Assembly (NCBI GenBank): GCA_018725535.1
Contig: QLUS01000099.1
Span: 1-5,582 of the forward strand
DNA from: Bacillota bacterium
GTDB taxonomy: Bacteria; Bacillota; UBA994
DNA: 5,582 bases
Reading direction: 5' to 3'
Both the position numbers and the translations under genes were made by a program. Positions 5,157 through 5,582 of the stretch are shown here, piece after piece (the first letter of the stretch is position 1; each line of letters opens with the position of its first letter). Below the pieces are notes generated by a model. It was not told the DNA's origin. It did not search any database and saw nothing but the letters and a program-made list of their open reading frames with translations.

Positions 5157-5582
5157 GTGACAAATGCACCGATCGATTTCCGTTACGGGCAGCCACCCCA
5201 GTCTAAACGAGACGCGGCAGACTATGTCCCAAGTCTTACCACGTTGGTCCCGGTCCGCTCTAGCGAAATGCGGGAGGTGGTGGAGCGGTTCGCCCTTGAC
5301 CGCGAGGCACTGCTTAGGTTCTACGACGTGCCTCGCTCTCACCTGCAGCTCTCCCGACTTAAATCTTTCTACCTAGCATGGCAAAAGAGCCTTGAGGAAA
5401 TAGCATACGACAGTCTTAGCGTGGGCGGTCGCATTGATTGGCATTTGCTGAAGAGCAAAATCAAATACCTACTCGCACTGGTGGAGCGCGACGAGAAGAA
5501 CAACGGCGAGATAGCTAACCTACTACCTATCATCGAAGATGTTGCGGCCCTCCAAGAGAACCGCCGCCAGTTTGAACCACTG
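5157..5582 (+). CDS. DUF885-family predicted peptidase, N-terminal part (runs off window)
   Basis: An open frame of 142 codons without a stop starts at GTG 5157, six bases after a strong AAGGAGGA site (5143-5150). The start of the product, VTNAPIDFRYGQ, is polar with no signal peptide. The segment SEMREVVERFALDREALLRFYDVPRS, then a helix with the pattern LSRLKSFYLAWQKSLEEIAYDSLSVGGRIDWHLLKSKIKY, and further on LLPIIEDVAALQENRRQ, resembles the N-terminal helical region of DUF885 proteins, where dFdsLs-x-gG-xiDy-xLLrn and a LLPfa-xi-xL-x-R motif are typical. Those proteins are usually 550-600 residues, with a zinc-peptidase-like HExxH further on, beyond this window. The assignment is from pattern memory and the substrate is unknown. 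It is transcribed divergently from cwlD. Confidence 0.68.
   Translation, partial: MTNAPIDFRYGQPPQSKRDAADYVPSLTTLVPVRSSEMREVVERFALDREALLRFYDVPRSHLQLSRLKSFYLAWQKSLEEIAYDSLSVGGRIDWHLLKSKIKYLLALVERDEKNNGEIANLLPIIEDVAALQENRRQFEPL

Noticed and set aside
4977..5342. Minus-strand 121-codon ORF
   Set aside because: It covers the divergent promoter region and the antisense of the DUF885-type gene, which has a much better ribosome binding site and family pattern.

Overview
The window looks like chromosomal DNA of an anaerobic, spore-forming member of the Bacillota (Clostridia-like). The evidence is an ornithine-fermentation gene set (ord-ortA-ortB), a CwlD-type spore-cortex amidase, strong AGGAGG ribosome binding sites, and GTG/TTG starts alongside ATG. 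The species cannot be named from the sequence.

Layout, left to right. 1-372 has no convincing protein gene. It holds the 3' end of a group II intron on the minus strand (domain V at 87-120, domain VI next to it), bracketed by 13-bp direct repeats, then short tandem repeats that run into the stop codon of ortB. 373-3096 is a tight minus-strand operon, ord > ortA > ortB, with a 4-nt gap and then a 4-nt overlap. It oxidises 2,4-diaminopentanoate to 2-amino-4-oxopentanoate and cleaves that with CoA to acetyl-CoA and alanine. The usual partners oraS/oraE (ornithine aminomutase) are not in the window. 3123-3360 is a dense mosaic of unrelated 7-bp tandem repeats, including two near-identical 68-bp units. 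3361-3490 is a spacer with a hairpin.

3491-4220 (+) is the remnant of a sodium-dependent NSS-family amino-acid transporter. It lacks the first seven helices and has a TGA where Trp is expected, but is followed by an intact 34-codon MetS-like small-subunit gene. A 14-bp perfect stem-loop at 4225-4257 separates this from a convergent cwlD gene (4955-4261, minus). That gene reads as a complete 230-residue amidase only if two single-base insertions are removed. A 201-bp divergent intergenic region follows, and then the start of a DUF885-type predicted peptidase (+) that runs off the right edge.

The ort operon appears intact and functional. The surrounding DNA is decayed and repeat-rich: three coding lesions, a truncated transporter and an intron fragment. 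Either this is a degenerating accessory segment, or some of the single-base lesions are sequence errors; the sequence alone cannot decide. I see no clearly new multi-gene system. The most unusual item is the heptamer repeat mosaic upstream of ord.
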